A DNA stretch of 6,925 bases, taken from NCBI GenBank assembly GCA_902468045.1, contig CABQXG010000066.1:1-6925 (forward strand), in the 5' to 3' direction. The notes below the pieces were generated by a model that saw only the letters and a list, made by a program, of their open reading frames with translations, made no database searches and was not told the DNA's origin. Below, one piece after another: positions 1-5,990 of this stretch. The stretch comes from an uncultured Collinsella sp. Lineage in GTDB: Bacteria; Actinomycetota; Coriobacteriia; Coriobacteriales; Coriobacteriaceae. Made by a program: the position numbers and the translations under genes. How positions within the stretch are numbered: the first letter of the stretch is position 1; the number at the start of each line of letters is the position of its first letter.

Positions 1-596
1 CCGACGCCAACGCTCTGCACGGCATCCGCGAGATCGTCGAGTGGCTGCCCAAGTCCTATGCTGGCGACCATGAGGCCCGTCAGCACATGCACGAGGCTCA
101 GTGCATCGCCGGTATCGCCTTCTCCTCGGGCCTGCTCGGCATCGTTCACTCCATGGCTCACAAGACCGGTGCTGCCTTCGAGAACGGCCACATCATCCAC
201 GGTGCTGCTAACGCCATGTATCTGCCCAAGGTCATCGCCTTCAACGCCAAGGATCCCCGTGCTGCCGAGCGTTATGCTTACGTGGCCAAGGAGATCCTGC
301 ACCTTCCCGGCGAGACCAACGAGGAGCTCATCGCCGCGCTCGTCCAGAAGATTCGCGACCTCAACGACCAGCTCAACATTCCGCAGTCCATCAAGGATTA
401 CGCGAATGGTGGCGTGAAGGTCGACGCCGAGAACCCGCAGATGGTTTCCGAGGAGGAGTTCCTCGCCAAGCTGCCCGAGATCGCCGCGAACGCCGAGACC
501 GACGCCTGCACGCCGGAGAACCCGCGTGAGACCAAGGCTGCCGACTTCGAGAAGATCCTCAAGGCCTGCTACTACGACACCGACATCGATTTCTAA
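1..596 (+). CDS. Iron-containing alcohol dehydrogenase, C-terminal part (5' end outside window)
   Basis: This is the last 197 residues of a group III, Fe-dependent alcohol dehydrogenase, which reduces aldehydes to alcohols with NAD(P)H in the cytoplasm during fermentation. The frame is open from base 3 to the TAA at 594-596. The metal-binding segment is visible: VHSMAHKTG with its first His at visible residue 49, then GHIIHGAANA with His 63 and His 66, then LPKVI. The C-terminal stretch with ACTPENPR and a final CYYDTDIDF resembles the end of the alcohol dehydrogenase half of AdhE. The N-terminal NAD-binding half and the metal-ligand Asp lie upstream of the window, so a stand-alone enzyme (butanol or 1,3-propanediol dehydrogenase type) cannot be told from the tail of a bifunctional AdhE. 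Codon use is strongly GC-ending and regular, as in a highly expressed gene. A strong terminator follows 21 bases after the stop. Confidence 0.93.
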   Translation, partial: DANALHGIREIVEWLPKSYAGDHEARQHMHEAQCIAGIAFSSGLLGIVHSMAHKTGAAFENGHIIHGAANAMYLPKVIAFNAKDPRAAERYAYVAKEILHLPGETNEELIAALVQKIRDLNDQLNIPQSIKDYANGGVKVDAENPQMVSEEEFLAKLPEIAANAETDACTPENPRETKAADFEKILKACYYDTDIDF

Positions 597-617
597 TCGA
601 CTCTTGTTATCGTAACG

Positions 618-663
618 AGGGGCTCCGCACGTATCCGTACGGAGCCCCTTTCTTTTTTCTTTT
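618..663 (+). terminator. Intrinsic terminator after the alcohol dehydrogenase gene
   Basis: A 14-pair stem (618-631 with 636-649) has one mismatch (628/639), a 4-base loop TATC and a core of GGGGCTCCG against CGGAGCCCC. It is followed by a T-rich tract to 663. It is a textbook Rho-independent terminator for the upstream gene. It ends only 16 bases before the gldA start codon, so it may also control read-through into gldA. Confidence 0.92.
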
Positions 664-679
664 AGAGAATGGGATAGTT

Positions 680-1780
680 ATGGCTGCAATTTTCAATAGC
701 CCCAGCAAGTACATCCAGGGTCCGGACGAGCTGGCCAAGCTCGGCTCCTATGTCGAGCCGCTCGGCGCTAAGGCCCTCGTCATCGTGACGCCTTCGGGCA
801 AGAAGCGCGTCGGTGCCAAGATCGAGGGCGGTTTTGCCGAGGCCAAGGCCGAGCTGCTGTTTGAGGACTTTAACGGCGAGTGCTCCAAGGGCGAGGTCGA
901 TCGTCTGGTTGCGCTCGCTCGCGACAACGGTTGCGACATCATCGTCGGCGTCGGTGGCGGCAAGATCCTCGACACCGCGAAGGCCGTTGCCTACTACCTG
1001 GAGTCCCCGGTTATCATTTGCCCCACCATCGCTTCGACCGATGCCCCGTGTTCGGCGCTTTCGGTGCTCTATACCGATGACGGCCAGTTCGACAAGTACC
1101 TCTTCTTGAAGGCAAACCCCAATATCGTCCTTATGGATACGACGGTTATCGCGGCGAGCCCGGTGCGCCTGACGGTTTCCGGTATGGGCGATGCGCTCGC
1201 AACCTATTTCGAGGCTCAGGCGACGCACGATGCCGACGGCGGCACCTGCGCTGGCGGCAAGGGCGGCATGGCCGGTCTGGCGCTCGCCAAGCTCTGCTAC
1301 GAGACGCTTATGGCCGATGGCGTCAAGGCCAAGGTCGCGCTGGAGAAGGGTGCGCTGACGCCTGCCGTCGAGCACATCATCGAGGCCAACACGCTGCTTT
1401 CGGGCATTGGCTTTGAGAGCTCGGGCCTTGCTGCTGCTCATGCCATCCACAATGGTCTGACGATGCTGCCCGAGTGCCACGGCATGTATCACGGCGAGAA
1501 GGTCGCCTTTGGCACCATCGTCCAGCTGGTACTCGAGAATGCCCCGACCGAGAAGCTCGAGGAAGTCTTGGGCTTCTGCATTGAGCTGGGCCTGCCGGTC
1601 ACGATGAAGGAACTTGGCGTTGCCGAGCTTACGCGCGAGCAGGCCATGATTGTTGCCGAGGCTGCCTGCGCGCCCGATGACACCATGTGCAACATGCCGT
1701 TTGAGGTGACTCCCGAGATGGTCGCAAACGCCATCCTGGGTGCCGACGCGCTGGGCCACTACTATCTCATGGATGAGTAA
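680..1780 (+). CDS. gldA: Glycerol dehydrogenase
   Basis: This 366-residue protein matches the usual length of GldA (E. coli 367). The enzyme oxidises glycerol to dihydroxyacetone with NAD+ and is Zn-dependent and cytoplasmic. The N-terminal Rossmann-like half carries the NAD loop GVGGGK at residues 90-95 and the substrate segment STDAPCSALSVLY at 119-131, with the conserved Asp121. The helical C-terminal half carries the three expected metal ligands: Asp171 in GMGDALATYFEA, His254 in AAAHAIHNGL and His271 in MYHGEKVAFG. The family ending NMPFEVTPE...ADALG is intact. The ATG at 680 has a weak GGGA at 671-674. Terminators lie on both sides, with no room for a separate promoter after the upstream one, so transcription probably starts before 618 or reads through. 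With the neighbouring alcohol dehydrogenase this suggests glycerol or diol fermentation, although GldA enzymes also accept other vicinal diols and can run as dihydroxyacetone or methylglyoxal reductases. Confidence 0.94.
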   Translation: MAAIFNSPSKYIQGPDELAKLGSYVEPLGAKALVIVTPSGKKRVGAKIEGGFAEAKAELLFEDFNGECSKGEVDRLVALARDNGCDIIVGVGGGKILDTAKAVAYYLESPVIICPTIASTDAPCSALSVLYTDDGQFDKYLFLKANPNIVLMDTTVIAASPVRLTVSGMGDALATYFEAQATHDADGGTCAGGKGGMAGLALAKLCYETLMADGVKAKVALEKGALTPAVEHIIEANTLLSGIGFESSGLAAAHAIHNGLTMLPECHGMYHGEKVAFGTIVQLVLENAPTEKLEEVLGFCIELGLPVTMKELGVAELTREQAMIVAEAACAPDDTMCNMPFEVTPEMVANAILGADALGHYYLMDE

Positions 1781-1792
1781 ATCAAGCTAAGG

Positions 1793-1828
1793 AAGGGGCA
1801 AAGTCAGCAGATGGCTTTGCCCCTTTTT
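1793..1828 (+). terminator. Intrinsic terminator after gldA
   Basis: The stem pairs 1794-1806 with 1812-1824 (core GGGGCAAAG against CTTTGCCCC, one G-T pair near the loop), and five T's follow directly at 1824-1828. It lies 12 bases after the gldA stop and separates gldA from the downstream paralogue. Confidence 0.93.
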
Positions 1829-1856
1829 GCTATGGTGCAAAGTGGCCTGTCTCCAA

Positions 1857-1872
1857 TGCACAAGTTGGTGCA
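1857..1872. promoter_or_regulatory. Possible operator or promoter region upstream of the second dehydrogenase gene
   Basis: The 96-base gap between the gldA terminator and the next gene must hold that gene's promoter. It contains the inverted repeat TGCAC-N6-GTGCA. The sequence TTGGTG (1865-1870) overlaps the repeat and could act as a -35 element, but the best following -10-like sequence (TACCAA, 1890-1895) has a long 19-base spacer. This is a weak assignment from sequence alone. Confidence 0.22.
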
Positions 1873-1924
1873 GGGGGCAGGTTACTTTGTACCAATCGTT
1901 GTTTGATGAAGGGCGGATTCTCGT

Positions 1925-2992
1925 ATGGCGCTTCCCATGGTTTATGGCGGTCCCGGCCGGTATGTTCAGGGGCCGGGCGAACTTTCGCGTCAGGGCAGGT
2001 ATTTGTCATGGTTGGGCTGCGCTGCTTATGTCTTGTTTGACCAGGGCACCGAGGATCGGCTGTGCAAGCAGATCGTCGATGGATTTCTGGACGAAGATCT
2101 AAGTGAGCCGTTCTTTAAGATTTATGACGGTCCGTGTACGGAAGACGCCGTTGTCGAAATGGCTAAGGAAGCCCGGGCCGAGTATTGCGACATGGTGGTG
2201 GGTATTGGCGGCGGCAAGATACTCGATATTGCCAAGGCCGTTGCGTTTTATGCCGAGGTGCCGTTGTGCGTATGCCCCACGGCGGCTTCGATGGACGGTC
2301 CGTGCAGCGCGATTTCGGTGCTGTATCACGAGGATGGGTCGTTCGACCACTACCTGATGCTCGAGAAGAATCCAGACCTGGTCGTGGTCGATACCAACGT
2401 GGTCGCGGCAGCCCCACTGCGTATGACGGTCGCTGGCATGGGCGACGCACTGGCAACGTACTTCGAGGCGCGTTCGTGCGCCGCGGCGCACGGTACCAAC
2501 GAGCACGGTGGCGAGCCGGGGCACTTGGCTCTGGTCGCGGCTCGCGCCTGCTACGACACGCTCATGGAGTGCGGCGTCGCTGCCAAGCGCGATCTCAAAA
2601 AAGGGCGTACATCGCCGGCGGTTGAGCGCCTGATCGAGTGCAATATTCTGCTTTCGGGTGTTGGCTTTGAGAGCGGTGGTTTGGCGCTGGCGCATGCCAT
2701 CGCCAACGGTCTGACGATTCTGCCCGAGTGCAAGGCAATGCATGGCGAGGCCGTGGCATTTGGCCTGGTGGTGCAGCTGCGCCTGGAGCGTGCACCCGAG
2801 CTTGATCAGGTGCTCGAGTTTTGCCAGCGCGTTGGTCTGCCGACGACGCTCGAGGAGCTGGGCCTTGGCGAGATTTCCGATGCCGATCTGCAGAGTGTTG
2901 CAAATGCGGTCTTTAGAAATGAGCGTAATATGGCCAACGAGCAGGCCAAGGTGACCAAACAAAAGCTCGTGCAGCTCATGTGCGAGGCATAG
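1925..2992 (+). CDS. Glycerol dehydrogenase-like protein (second, diverged GldA paralogue)
   Basis: This 355-residue protein aligns along most of its length with the preceding GldA. It keeps the NAD loop GIGGGK (93-98), SMDGPCSAISVLY (122-134, substrate Asp124) and the metal ligands Asp174 (GMGDALATYFEA), His257 (LALAHAIANG) and His273 (KAMHGEAVAFG). It should therefore be an active metal-dependent, NAD-linked polyol dehydrogenase. It differs in two places: one residue is missing just before the last metal His, and the family ending (NMPF.VTPE...ADALG) is replaced by a Lys/Gln-rich tail, NERNMANEQAKVTKQKLVQL. The substrate may therefore not be glycerol. The ATG at 1925 has GAAGGG at 1908-1913; an in-frame TGA at 1907 rules out a longer start, and an ATG at 1937 is a weaker alternative. 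Codon use is less biased than in gldA, suggesting lower expression. It looks like an old duplication now transcribed separately. Confidence 0.85.
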   Translation: MALPMVYGGPGRYVQGPGELSRQGRYLSWLGCAAYVLFDQGTEDRLCKQIVDGFLDEDLSEPFFKIYDGPCTEDAVVEMAKEARAEYCDMVVGIGGGKILDIAKAVAFYAEVPLCVCPTAASMDGPCSAISVLYHEDGSFDHYLMLEKNPDLVVVDTNVVAAAPLRMTVAGMGDALATYFEARSCAAAHGTNEHGGEPGHLALVAARACYDTLMECGVAAKRDLKKGRTSPAVERLIECNILLSGVGFESGGLALAHAIANGLTILPECKAMHGEAVAFGLVVQLRLERAPELDQVLEFCQRVGLPTTLEELGLGEISDADLQSVANAVFRNERNMANEQAKVTKQKLVQLMCEA

Positions 2993-2999
2993 CTTGGCG

Positions 3000-3052
3000 C
3001 TTGATTGGCCTTGTGCAATCGAGGCGGCGATAGGCCATAGGCTATTTGCCGC
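3000..3052 (+). other. Two adjacent hairpins in the gap before the 4Fe-4S gene
   Basis: The first hairpin pairs 3000-3007 with 3016-3023 (8 pairs including one G-T). The second starts at the next base and pairs 3024-3028 (GCGGC) with 3048-3052 (GCCGC), with inner ATAG/CTAT and CC/GG pairs. Neither is followed by a T-tract, so they are not standard terminators. They are the only structure I see between the stop at 2992 and the promoter-like sequence near 3098. Confidence 0.3.
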
Positions 3053-3072
3053 AAAGATGCTCCGCGTGTAAT

Positions 3073-3103
3073 TTGCCCGAGGCACGGGCCGATAGCGTAT
3101 CAT
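3073..3103 (+). promoter_or_regulatory. Possible promoter of the 4Fe-4S protein gene
   Basis: TTGCCC at 3073-3078 and TATCAT at 3098-3103 resemble -35 and -10 elements, but the 19-base spacer is longer than ideal. The -10-like hexamer is the better half. A start near 3110 would give a leader of about 34 bases containing the Shine-Dalgarno sequence at 3130-3136. Confidence 0.35.
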
Positions 3104-3143
3104 TATCTCTTGCTTGTTTGCACTGCTCAGGGAGGGGCCGCGC

Positions 3144-4241
3144 ATGGCGCAGGAACACGATCTGTTTGATGACATTATCGAGATCAGCAAGGGTTTCGAC
3201 TTTCTTAAAAACCCGCTTGGCGGTGTGACCGACGCGCTCGATCCGTCGGCGCCGCAGTGGAATCCTGCCGACTACAAGGAGCGTCCGCGCGGCAACACCA
3301 TTCCGTGCCTGACCTGCAAAAACGAAAAGAGCGGCTGCACCGCGTGCATGGACGTGTGCCCGGTCAACGCTATCGAGGTCGAGGAAGACGCCATCGAGAT
3401 CCTCGACTCCTGTCGCAAGTGCGGCCTGTGCGCCGCTGCCTGTCCGACCGAGGCGATCATCTCGCCGCGTCTGGCGCCCAAAAACCTGTATGACGATATT
3501 GTCTCGGCGGCTACGAGTCACGAGACCGCTTACGTCACCTGCACGCGCGCCCTTAAGCGCATGCCGCGCGAAAACGAAGTCGTCGTTGCCTGTGTGGGTG
3601 ATATTACGGCCGAGACCTGGTTCTCGGTACTGGCCGACTATCCCAACGTGAGTGTGTACCTGCCACTGGGCGTGTGCGATAAGTGTCGCAACACCGGTGG
3701 CGAGGATATCCTGGGCGAGGCCATCGCCACTGCCGAGGAGTGGGCCGGTACGGGCATGGGCCTGGAGGTCGACCCCAAGAGCCTCAAGTGCCATAAGCTT
3801 CGCGAGTACGAGCGCAAAGAGTACATGGAAAAGATCGCCCGTACAACGGGCCTGACGGTGACCAAGCTCAATCCGGCGACGGCGGCGCTGGCCTCGGTGA
3901 CGCAGAAGTTGAAGGCCCACCGTCACCAGATTACGCAGCTGGAGCGCACGCTCAACACCATGTGCGGCACCACGACGACCAAGCGTCGCCGTTCGCTCAC
4001 GCACGGGCGCCAACTGGTGCTCTCGACGTTGCAAAACCACCCCGAGCTTGCCCAGAACATGCAAGTGAGCACGCCGGAATGTGATTTTGACAAGTGCACG
4101 TCGTGCGGCGAGTGCGTCAACGTGTGCCCCACGTTTGCCTGTGATCTGGTGGGAAGCGGCCGCTTTGCGTTGGAGTCCACGTATTGTTTGGGTTGCGGCC
4201 TGCGTCAAGGTGTGTCCCGAACATGCGCTCAAGTTGGTTGA
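3144..4241 (+). CDS. Multi-cluster 4Fe-4S ferredoxin-type protein, frameshifted near its 3' end
   Basis: As read, 365 residues; with the reading frame restored, 417. It carries ferredoxin-type cysteine sets: C55-x2-C58-x6-C65-x2-C68-x3-C72-P, the canonical C90-x2-C93-x2-C96-x3-C100-P, a central region with C133, C150, C178-x2-C181 and C216, then C318-x2-C321-x2-C324-x3-C328-P, and C348-x2-C351, where the frame is lost. Such proteins carry electrons or serve as iron-sulfur subunits of redox complexes in the cytoplasm; no partner is visible here and the exact family is not recognised. GGGAGGG at 3130-3136, 7 bases before the ATG at 3144, decides the start over an upstream TTG at 3114. After residue 353 a shift adds 12 unrelated residues and a TGA at 4239-4241. 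The missing two bases (TG after 4202) would restore C354-x3-C358-P and a further 64 codons. Either the allele is damaged or the assembly has a local error. Confidence 0.82.
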   Translation: MAQEHDLFDDIIEISKGFDFLKNPLGGVTDALDPSAPQWNPADYKERPRGNTIPCLTCKNEKSGCTACMDVCPVNAIEVEEDAIEILDSCRKCGLCAAACPTEAIISPRLAPKNLYDDIVSAATSHETAYVTCTRALKRMPRENEVVVACVGDITAETWFSVLADYPNVSVYLPLGVCDKCRNTGGEDILGEAIATAEEWAGTGMGLEVDPKSLKCHKLREYERKEYMEKIARTTGLTVTKLNPATAALASVTQKLKAHRHQITQLERTLNTMCGTTTTKRRRSLTHGRQLVLSTLQNHPELAQNMQVSTPECDFDKCTSCGECVNVCPTFACDLVGSGRFALESTYCLGCGLRQGVSRTCAQVG

Positions 4242-4395
4242 GCATGACGCGTCCAATCTGGTCGTCGTCGATCCCGAAGCCGAGGAAAAGGCCGCCCAGA
4301 AGGCCAAGGCTCACGAAGAAGCTGAGAAGGTCAAGGCCGAGGCAAAGGCCAAGCTTGACAAGATGCTCGATCAGGTAGAAAAGCTCGCGGACTAG
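4201..4395 (+). pseudogene. Displaced 3' end of the 4Fe-4S protein gene
   Basis: In the next frame, from TGC at 4201 to the TAG at 4393-4395, 64 codons complete the gene above. They begin CVKVCPEHALKLVEHD, which supplies the last two cysteines of the fourth 4Fe-4S cluster. They end in a charged Glu/Lys/Ala segment of about 40 residues (from PEAEEKAAQK to QVEKLAD) that should form a helix or coiled coil. There is no start codon with a ribosome binding site of its own, so this tail is not expected to be translated unless the frame is intact in the real genome. Confidence 0.75.
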
Positions 4396-4422
4396 TCGGC
4401 GACCCCTATCTCTGCTTCATTT

Positions 4423-4466
4423 GCGCCGTCGTGGTGTCCGGATTCGCCCGGATGCTGCGGCGGCGC
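4423..4466 (+). other. Long 19-pair hairpin between the 4Fe-4S gene and ychF
   Basis: Positions 4423-4441 pair with 4448-4466 without a break: 14 Watson-Crick pairs and 5 G-U pairs, with a 6-base loop ATTCGC. The G-U pairs work only in plus-strand RNA. The stem starts 28 bases after the displaced stop at 4395 and ends at the base before the TATACT of ychF. It could terminate the upstream gene without a U-tract (TATACTTA follows). Confidence 0.5.
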
Positions 4467-4472
4467 TATACT
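4443..4472 (+). promoter_or_regulatory. Probable ychF promoter
   Basis: TATACT at 4467-4472 differs from the -10 consensus at one position. TTCGCC at 4443-4448, 18 bases upstream, is a poor -35. A start near 4479 gives a leader of about 30 bases with AAGGAG at 4499-4504. An ATG at 4474 would fall ahead of this start site, which supports the GTG start of ychF. Confidence 0.5.
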
Positions 4473-4509
4473 TATGAAGTTTGAAGTACCTGTACCAAAA
4501 GGAGCTGTC

Positions 4510-5586
4510 GTGTCCCTTTCCATCGGTATCGTGGGCCTGCCCAACGTGGGCAAGTCGACGCTGTTCACTGCGCTTACCAAAAAGACCGGCCTTGCCGCCA
4601 ACTACCCGTTTGCCACGATCGACCCCAACGTGGGTATCGTCGATGTGCCCGATAGCCGCCTGCAAAAGCTCGCCGACATCGTCAACCCCGGCCGCATTGT
4701 GCCGGCGACGGTCGAGTTTGTCGACATTGCAGGTCTGGTGAAGGGCGCTAACGAGGGCGAGGGCCTGGGCAACCAGTTCTTGGCAAACATCCGCGAGACC
4801 GACGCTATCTGCGAGGTCGTGCGCTACTTTAAGGACCCCAACGTCATGCGTGAGGTGGGCCGCACGGGCGAGTTCGTCGATCCCGCCGGCGATGCCGACA
4901 CCATCATGACCGAGCTTATCCTGGCCGACATGGGCACGCTCGAGAAGCAACTGCCCAAGCTCGAGAAGGAGGCCAAGCGCGACAAGGAGCTCATGCCCAA
5001 GTTCGAGGTGGCCAAGCGCCTGCTTGCCTGGCTCAACGAGGGCAAGCGCGCCGCGTCCATGGAGATGACCGACGAGGAGCGTGCCGCCGCCAAGGGTCTG
5101 TTCCTGCTCACCATGAAGCCCATCCTGTATGTGGCCAACGTGGACGAGGACATGCTCAACGAGGACCTGGCGCCCATCGACGGCGTCAAGCCGCTGCCGA
5201 TCTGCGCCAAGATCGAGGCCGAGCTTTCCGAGCTCGATCCCGAGGACGCCGCCGATTATCTGGAGAGCCTGGGCCTGGAGCAGCCCGGCCTGGACGTGCT
5301 CGCGCAGGCAGCCTACAAGTTGCTCGGCCTGCAGTCGTTCTTTACGGCTGGCGAGATGGAGGTCAAGGCCTGGACGGTGCGTCAGGGCGCGACCGCCCCG
5401 CAGGCCGCCGGCGTCATCCACACCGATTTTGAACGCGGCTTTATTAAGGCCGAGGTTATTGGCTACGACGACTACATCGAGCTCGGGGGCGAGCAGGGCG
5501 CCAAGGCCGCCGGCAAGCTGCGTATTGAGGGCAAGGACTATGTCATGGCCGATGGCGACGTCGTGCACTTCCGCTTTAACGTGTAA
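4510..5586 (+). CDS. ychF: Redox-regulated ATPase YchF (Obg-family P-loop protein, OLA1 homologue)
   Basis: This 358-residue protein has the usual YchF length (E. coli 363). YchF is a ribosome-associated P-loop NTPase of the Obg family that prefers ATP and is linked to translation and oxidative-stress control. The sequence shows the P-loop GLPNVGKST (9-17), G3 DIAGLVKGA (72-80), and NVDE at 210-213 in place of NKxD, the substitution expected of the ATP-preferring members. A charged coiled-coil insertion spans roughly 128-192, and the C-terminal TGS-type domain contains FFTAGEMEVKAWTV, TAPQAAGVIHTDFERGF and the terminal DGDVVHFRFNV. I chose the GTG at 4510 because AAGGAG ends 5 bases before it and because family members begin close to the P-loop; the longer frame from ATG 4474 adds 12 unmatched residues. 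The next gene begins 11 bases after the stop, with its ribosome binding site overlapping the ychF stop codon. Confidence 0.96.
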   Translation: MSLSIGIVGLPNVGKSTLFTALTKKTGLAANYPFATIDPNVGIVDVPDSRLQKLADIVNPGRIVPATVEFVDIAGLVKGANEGEGLGNQFLANIRETDAICEVVRYFKDPNVMREVGRTGEFVDPAGDADTIMTELILADMGTLEKQLPKLEKEAKRDKELMPKFEVAKRLLAWLNEGKRAASMEMTDEERAAAKGLFLLTMKPILYVANVDEDMLNEDLAPIDGVKPLPICAKIEAELSELDPEDAADYLESLGLEQPGLDVLAQAAYKLLGLQSFFTAGEMEVKAWTVRQGATAPQAAGVIHTDFERGFIKAEVIGYDDYIELGGEQGAKAAGKLRIEGKDYVMADGDVVHFRFNV

Positions 5587-5597
5587 GGACGACGCAT

Positions 5598-5981
5598 ATG
5601 TTTAAATATGGCAAAAAGGCTGGCTACATGGGTATTGCGCTGCTCGTACTTGCGGTGATTCCGCTGGTGGTTGCAGTGTGTGTTATCCCCAACATTGGCC
5701 CCGAGGTGGCAACGAAGTTTAACGCAGCCGGCGAGGTGACGCGCTGGGGTAAGAGCTACGAGCTGCTGGCACTGCCGGTGCTCAACCTGCTGCTGAGCGT
5801 GGCGACGTACTTTACGGCGGGACGCCAGGCAAAGAACAACGAGGACTCCGCTGTGATGGCACGCCTTGCGTGCGAGCGCTACCTGCGCAACGGTTGCATC
5901 ACGGGTGTGTTCCTCAATGTGATCAACGTCTACTTTATGTATTCAGCGATTACTGGAACGGGCTTTGGCTTTGGTTTCTAG
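5598..5981 (+). CDS. DUF1648 (SdpI-like) small membrane protein
   Basis: A 127-residue integral membrane protein with three predicted membrane segments: about 11-31, 57-74 and 100-118. Between the first two lies PNIGPEVATKFNAAGEVTRWGK (31-52), the pattern of DUF1648, in which a Pro-rich turn is followed by FNAAGE and RWG. DUF1648 is found in SdpI-type immunity proteins and in many small membrane proteins of unknown role, so an immunity role should not be assumed. The ATG at 5598 is preceded by AAGGA at 5585-5589, which overlaps the ychF TAA. Together with the 11-base gap this implies co-transcription and probably translational coupling. The glycine/phenylalanine-rich end GTGFGFGF is unusual. 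The gene ends 9 bases from the stop of the opposing gene. Confidence 0.8.
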   Translation: MFKYGKKAGYMGIALLVLAVIPLVVAVCVIPNIGPEVATKFNAAGEVTRWGKSYELLALPVLNLLLSVATYFTAGRQAKNNEDSAVMARLACERYLRNGCITGVFLNVINVYFMYSAITGTGFGFGF

Positions 5982-5990
5982 CTTGTCCTT

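Noticed and set aside
662..1759. 365-codon minus-strand open frame opposite gldA
   Set aside because: Antisense shadow of a GC-rich gene: no recognisable protein, and the plus strand has a full GldA with all motifs.
3114..3143. Upstream TTG start for the 4Fe-4S protein
   Set aside because: The ATG at 3144 has a strong GGGAGGG at the right distance; the TTG has none.
2099..3190. 363-codon minus-strand open frame opposite the second dehydrogenase gene
   Set aside because: Shadow frame; low-complexity His/Arg-rich translation and no family motif.
4196..4210. Programmed ribosomal frameshift in the 4Fe-4S gene
   Set aside because: No slippery run or stop-codon-driven +1 site at GGC-CTG-CGT. A simple +1 slip would leave the cysteine spacing one residue short, whereas a 2-base deletion explains it exactly.
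3042..4307. 421-codon minus-strand open frame opposite the 4Fe-4S gene
   Set aside because: Shadow frame caused by GC-rich third positions; the plus strand carries clear cysteine motifs.
4474..4509. Longer YchF start at ATG 4474
   Set aside because: It lies ahead of the likely transcription start, has no ribosome binding site, and adds residues that family members lack; GTG 4510 has AAGGAG.
4417..5568. 383-codon minus-strand open frame opposite ychF
   Set aside because: Antisense of a universally conserved gene; Leu/Gly/His-rich translation with no domain.
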